A stretch of DNA of 64,000 bases, from NCBI GenBank assembly GCA_052379845.1, contig JBQTCF010000002.1; one strand, 5' to 3'. The translations under genes and the position numbers were made by a program. This DNA comes from Roseinatronobacter sp052379845 (GTDB lineage: Bacteria > Pseudomonadota > Alphaproteobacteria > Rhodobacterales > Rhodobacteraceae). The notes under the pieces are model-generated. The model was not told the origin of the DNA and did no database searches. It saw only the letters and a program-made list of their open reading frames with translations. Below, piece after piece: positions 62,170 to 64,000 of the stretch. Each line of letters begins with the position of its first letter. The stretch's first letter is position 1.

Positions 62170-62305
62170 GGCGGTGTCCTTTCCTGTTTCACGTCACGCA
62201 TACAAGGACGCATAGCCCGTGTGCAAGCCTGATACCCCTTGAATTATGCGCTGTTTTCAAGTCGATTTATGCTGTCCTTAACCTGTATCCGCCATAAGGT
62301 GGCCT
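62170..62305. promoter_or_regulatory. rph/hrcA divergent region with half parS
   Basis: Holds both promoters by position. TGTTTCACGT (62185-62194) is one parS half without its inverse. An inverted CTTGAA...TTCAAG lies at 62238-62261. No CIRCE operator (TTAGCACTC-N9-GAGTGCTAA) was found. Confidence 0.4.
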
Positions 62306-63385
62306 ATGCCTGAAACCCGAAACGCTGCTGAACTTCTGTCAGAAATGAATGACCGCTCTCGAGAGGTGTTTCGCAGGGTGGTGGAATCCTATCTGGGGAC
62401 GGGGGCGCCGGTCGGTTCGCGCAGCCTGACCCGCGACATGAGCGAGAAAGTGTCCGCCGCAACAGTGCGCAATGTCATGCAGGATCTGGAATATCTGGGG
62501 TTGTTGGGCAGTCCGCATGTGTCAGCCGGGCGGGTGCCCACAAATCTGGGCTTGCGGTTGTTTGTCGATTCGCTGCTGGAAGTGGCCCCGCTGGACAATG
62601 CCGACCGCGCGAAACTTGACAGCACCATGGGCAGCAATGAACGCGACGTCGGCAGTTTGCTGGATGCAGTGGGCGGCGCGCTAAGCGGGGTGACGCAGGG
62701 CGCGTCATTGGTGTTGTCGCCCAAACATGAAGCGGCGCTGCGCCATATCGAATTTGTCAGCCTTGCGCCTGACCGGGCCCTGGTTGTGCTGGTTTTCGTG
62801 GATGGTCATGTTGAAAACCGCGTGTTCACCCCGCCGCGCGGCCTGACGCCTTCCTCCTTGAGGGAGGCTGCAAATTACCTGAATTCCATGGTGGACGGGG
62901 CCAGCGTGCCGCAGCTGTTGGCGCGGTTTCGCCGTGAAATCAGCCGCAACCGGCGGGAAATTGACGGGCTTGCCGCCAGTCTGGTGGAACAGGGTCTGGC
63001 AGTGTGGGAAAATGAGGGGGAGCCGCAAGAACGCCTGATCGTGCGCGGGCGCGCGAATCTGCTTGACGACGGGGCCGGCACTGAAGATATCGACCGCATT
63101 CGGACCCTGTTCGATGATCTGGAGCGCAAGCGCGATATTGCGGAGTTTCTGGAACTGACAGAACAGGGCGAAGGCGTGCGCATTTTTATCGGGGCAGAAA
63201 ACAGACTTTTTTCGCTGACGGGTTCAAGTCTGGTCGTTTCCCCTTATATGAACGCAGAACGCAAGATTATCGGCGCTGTCGGCGTGATTGGCCCAACACG
63301 GCTGAATTACGGGCGGATTGTGCCGATTGTGGATTATACTGCGCAGCTTGTCGGGCGGATACTGTCCGACCGGCAGGCAGAGTGA
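62306..63385 (+). CDS. hrcA: Heat-inducible transcription repressor HrcA
   Basis: 359 residues. Winged-helix N-terminus: SREVFRRVVESYLGTGAPVG, VSAATVRNVMQDLEYLGLL and SAGRVPTNLGLRLFVDSLL. A GAF-like middle and C-terminal part ends with IIGAVGVIGPTRLNYGRIVP. Represses groE-type heat-shock genes through CIRCE. Followed by grpE after 13 bases. Confidence 0.95.
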   Translation: MPETRNAAELLSEMNDRSREVFRRVVESYLGTGAPVGSRSLTRDMSEKVSAATVRNVMQDLEYLGLLGSPHVSAGRVPTNLGLRLFVDSLLEVAPLDNADRAKLDSTMGSNERDVGSLLDAVGGALSGVTQGASLVLSPKHEAALRHIEFVSLAPDRALVVLVFVDGHVENRVFTPPRGLTPSSLREAANYLNSMVDGASVPQLLARFRREISRNRREIDGLAASLVEQGLAVWENEGEPQERLIVRGRANLLDDGAGTEDIDRIRTLFDDLERKRDIAEFLELTEQGEGVRIFIGAENRLFSLTGSSLVVSPYMNAERKIIGAVGVIGPTRLNYGRIVPIVDYTAQLVGRILSDRQAE

Positions 63386-63398
63386 AGGAAAGAAAAAG

Positions 63399-63983
63399 AT
63401 GGCCGAGCCGAAACCGACACTGCATCCGGAAACCGAAGCGGAATTTTCACAAGATCAAGCCGCAGCATATGCGGCCGATACCTCGCAGGAGGAGGACCCC
63501 TATCTGGCGCTTGAAGCAGAGCTGGAAAAACTGCGCACCGAACGCGATGAAATGCGCGACCGTATGATGCGCGCCCTGGCAGAGGCCGAGAACAGCCGCA
63601 AACGCGCCGAAAAAGACCGCCGCGATGCGCAGCTTTATGGCGGGTCCAAAATCGCGCGCGACATTCTGCCGGTTTATGACAACCTGGCGCGTGCGTTGAA
63701 TGCGGTTACAGATGAGACACGCAGCGCGGCTGGGGGGTTGGTCGAAGGGGTTGAACTGACGCTGCGCGAATTGACCAATGTGATGCAAAAGCATGGTGTG
63801 GAACGTATAAGCCCCGAAGTGGGGGACATGTTCGACCCGCATCAGCATCAGGCGATGTTTGAAGCGCCCGTGCCGGATTTCAAGGCAGGCCAGATCATTC
63901 AGGTCATGGCGGACGGGTTCAAACTGTATGAACAATTGCTGCGCCCCGCCCATGTAGGCGTGTCGTCAACGCCAGCGGGGTAG
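63399..63983 (+). CDS. grpE: Nucleotide exchange factor GrpE
   Basis: 194 residues. DnaK exchange factor. Long N-terminal helix (EAELEKLRTERDEMRDRMMR), then the conserved DNLARALNAV, GVERISPEVGDMFDPHQHQA and a C-terminal GFKLYEQLLRPAHVGVS. ATG 63399 has GAAGGAAAG upstream. Complete just before the window edge. Confidence 0.95.
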   Translation: MAEPKPTLHPETEAEFSQDQAAAYAADTSQEEDPYLALEAELEKLRTERDEMRDRMMRALAEAENSRKRAEKDRRDAQLYGGSKIARDILPVYDNLARALNAVTDETRSAAGGLVEGVELTLRELTNVMQKHGVERISPEVGDMFDPHQHQAMFEAPVPDFKAGQIIQVMADGFKLYEQLLRPAHVGVSSTPAG

Positions 63984-64000
63984 GGGGGCATACTGCCCCT
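63982..64000 (+). terminator. Probable grpE terminator cut by window edge
   Basis: AGGGGGGCA paired with TGCCCCT around TAC at the last bases of the window. The expected T-run would lie beyond the edge. Confidence 0.45.

Noticed and set aside
62238..62270. Heat-shock sigma-32 promoter before hrcA
   Set aside because: CTTGAA is present, but no convincing -10 occurs at the right distance.

Overview
The window looks like chromosomal DNA of an alphaproteobacterium of the order Rhodobacterales. Reasons: the gene order dnaQ-coaE-aroE-maf | hemJ-rho-mnmE-mnmG-rsmG-parA-parB next to rph/hrcA/grpE, the GC-rich codon use, the PHB and B12 genes, and several perfect parS sites (core GTTTCACGTGAAAC). No rRNA, tRNA, CRISPR array or insertion sequence was seen.

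Region by region. 1-5762 (minus): a vitamin B12 uptake operon (cobalamin riboswitch, btuB, btuF, btuC, btuD, exbB, exbD), cut by the left edge. 5804-8770: trmB, an FKBP-type prolyl isomerase, a small RTX-repeat protein and rpsO with its terminator. 8999-25282 (plus): one tight, about 16-kb operon starting with polysaccharide-machinery genes (a CpsD-like ATPase with a degenerate P-loop, a GumC/Wzz chain-length protein, a Wzy/O-antigen-ligase-like protein). It continues with a 2122-residue type I PKS, a family 2 glycosyltransferase, a 1506-residue NRPS whose adenylation domain is split by a luciferase-like monooxygenase and preceded by a formyltransferase, and a phosphopantetheinyl transferase. 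This is the most unusual part of the window. The domain content suggests a formyl-aminoacyl starter made by the NRPS, extended and released by the PKS, and possibly joined to a secreted glycan or glycolipid.

25543-34051: a small secreted Cys protein, a copper-chaperone pair, enoyl-CoA hydratase, an SDR, and tamB/tamA. 34121-48643 is mostly housekeeping: ahcY, trhO, pncA-pncB, a YdcH-like peptide, phaA/phaB, hspQ, an RsbW/STAS switch pair, a second thiolase, msrC, a saccharopine dehydrogenase-like gene, a DMT exporter, an HSD10-like SDR, an HD protein and hemF.

48900-59330 is the candidate replication-origin neighbourhood. maf-aroE-coaE-dnaQ point left and hemJ-rho-mnmE-mnmG-rsmG-parA-parB point right, away from an AT-rich gap of about 380 bp that carries three perfect DnaA boxes. 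Four parS sites lie 0.5-9 kb to its right, three of them inside coding starts. 59320-64000: hemW, ridA-like, rdgB and rph (minus), then hrcA-grpE (plus) to the right edge.

Functional calls rest on motifs read by eye. No database search, composition calculation or structure prediction was run.
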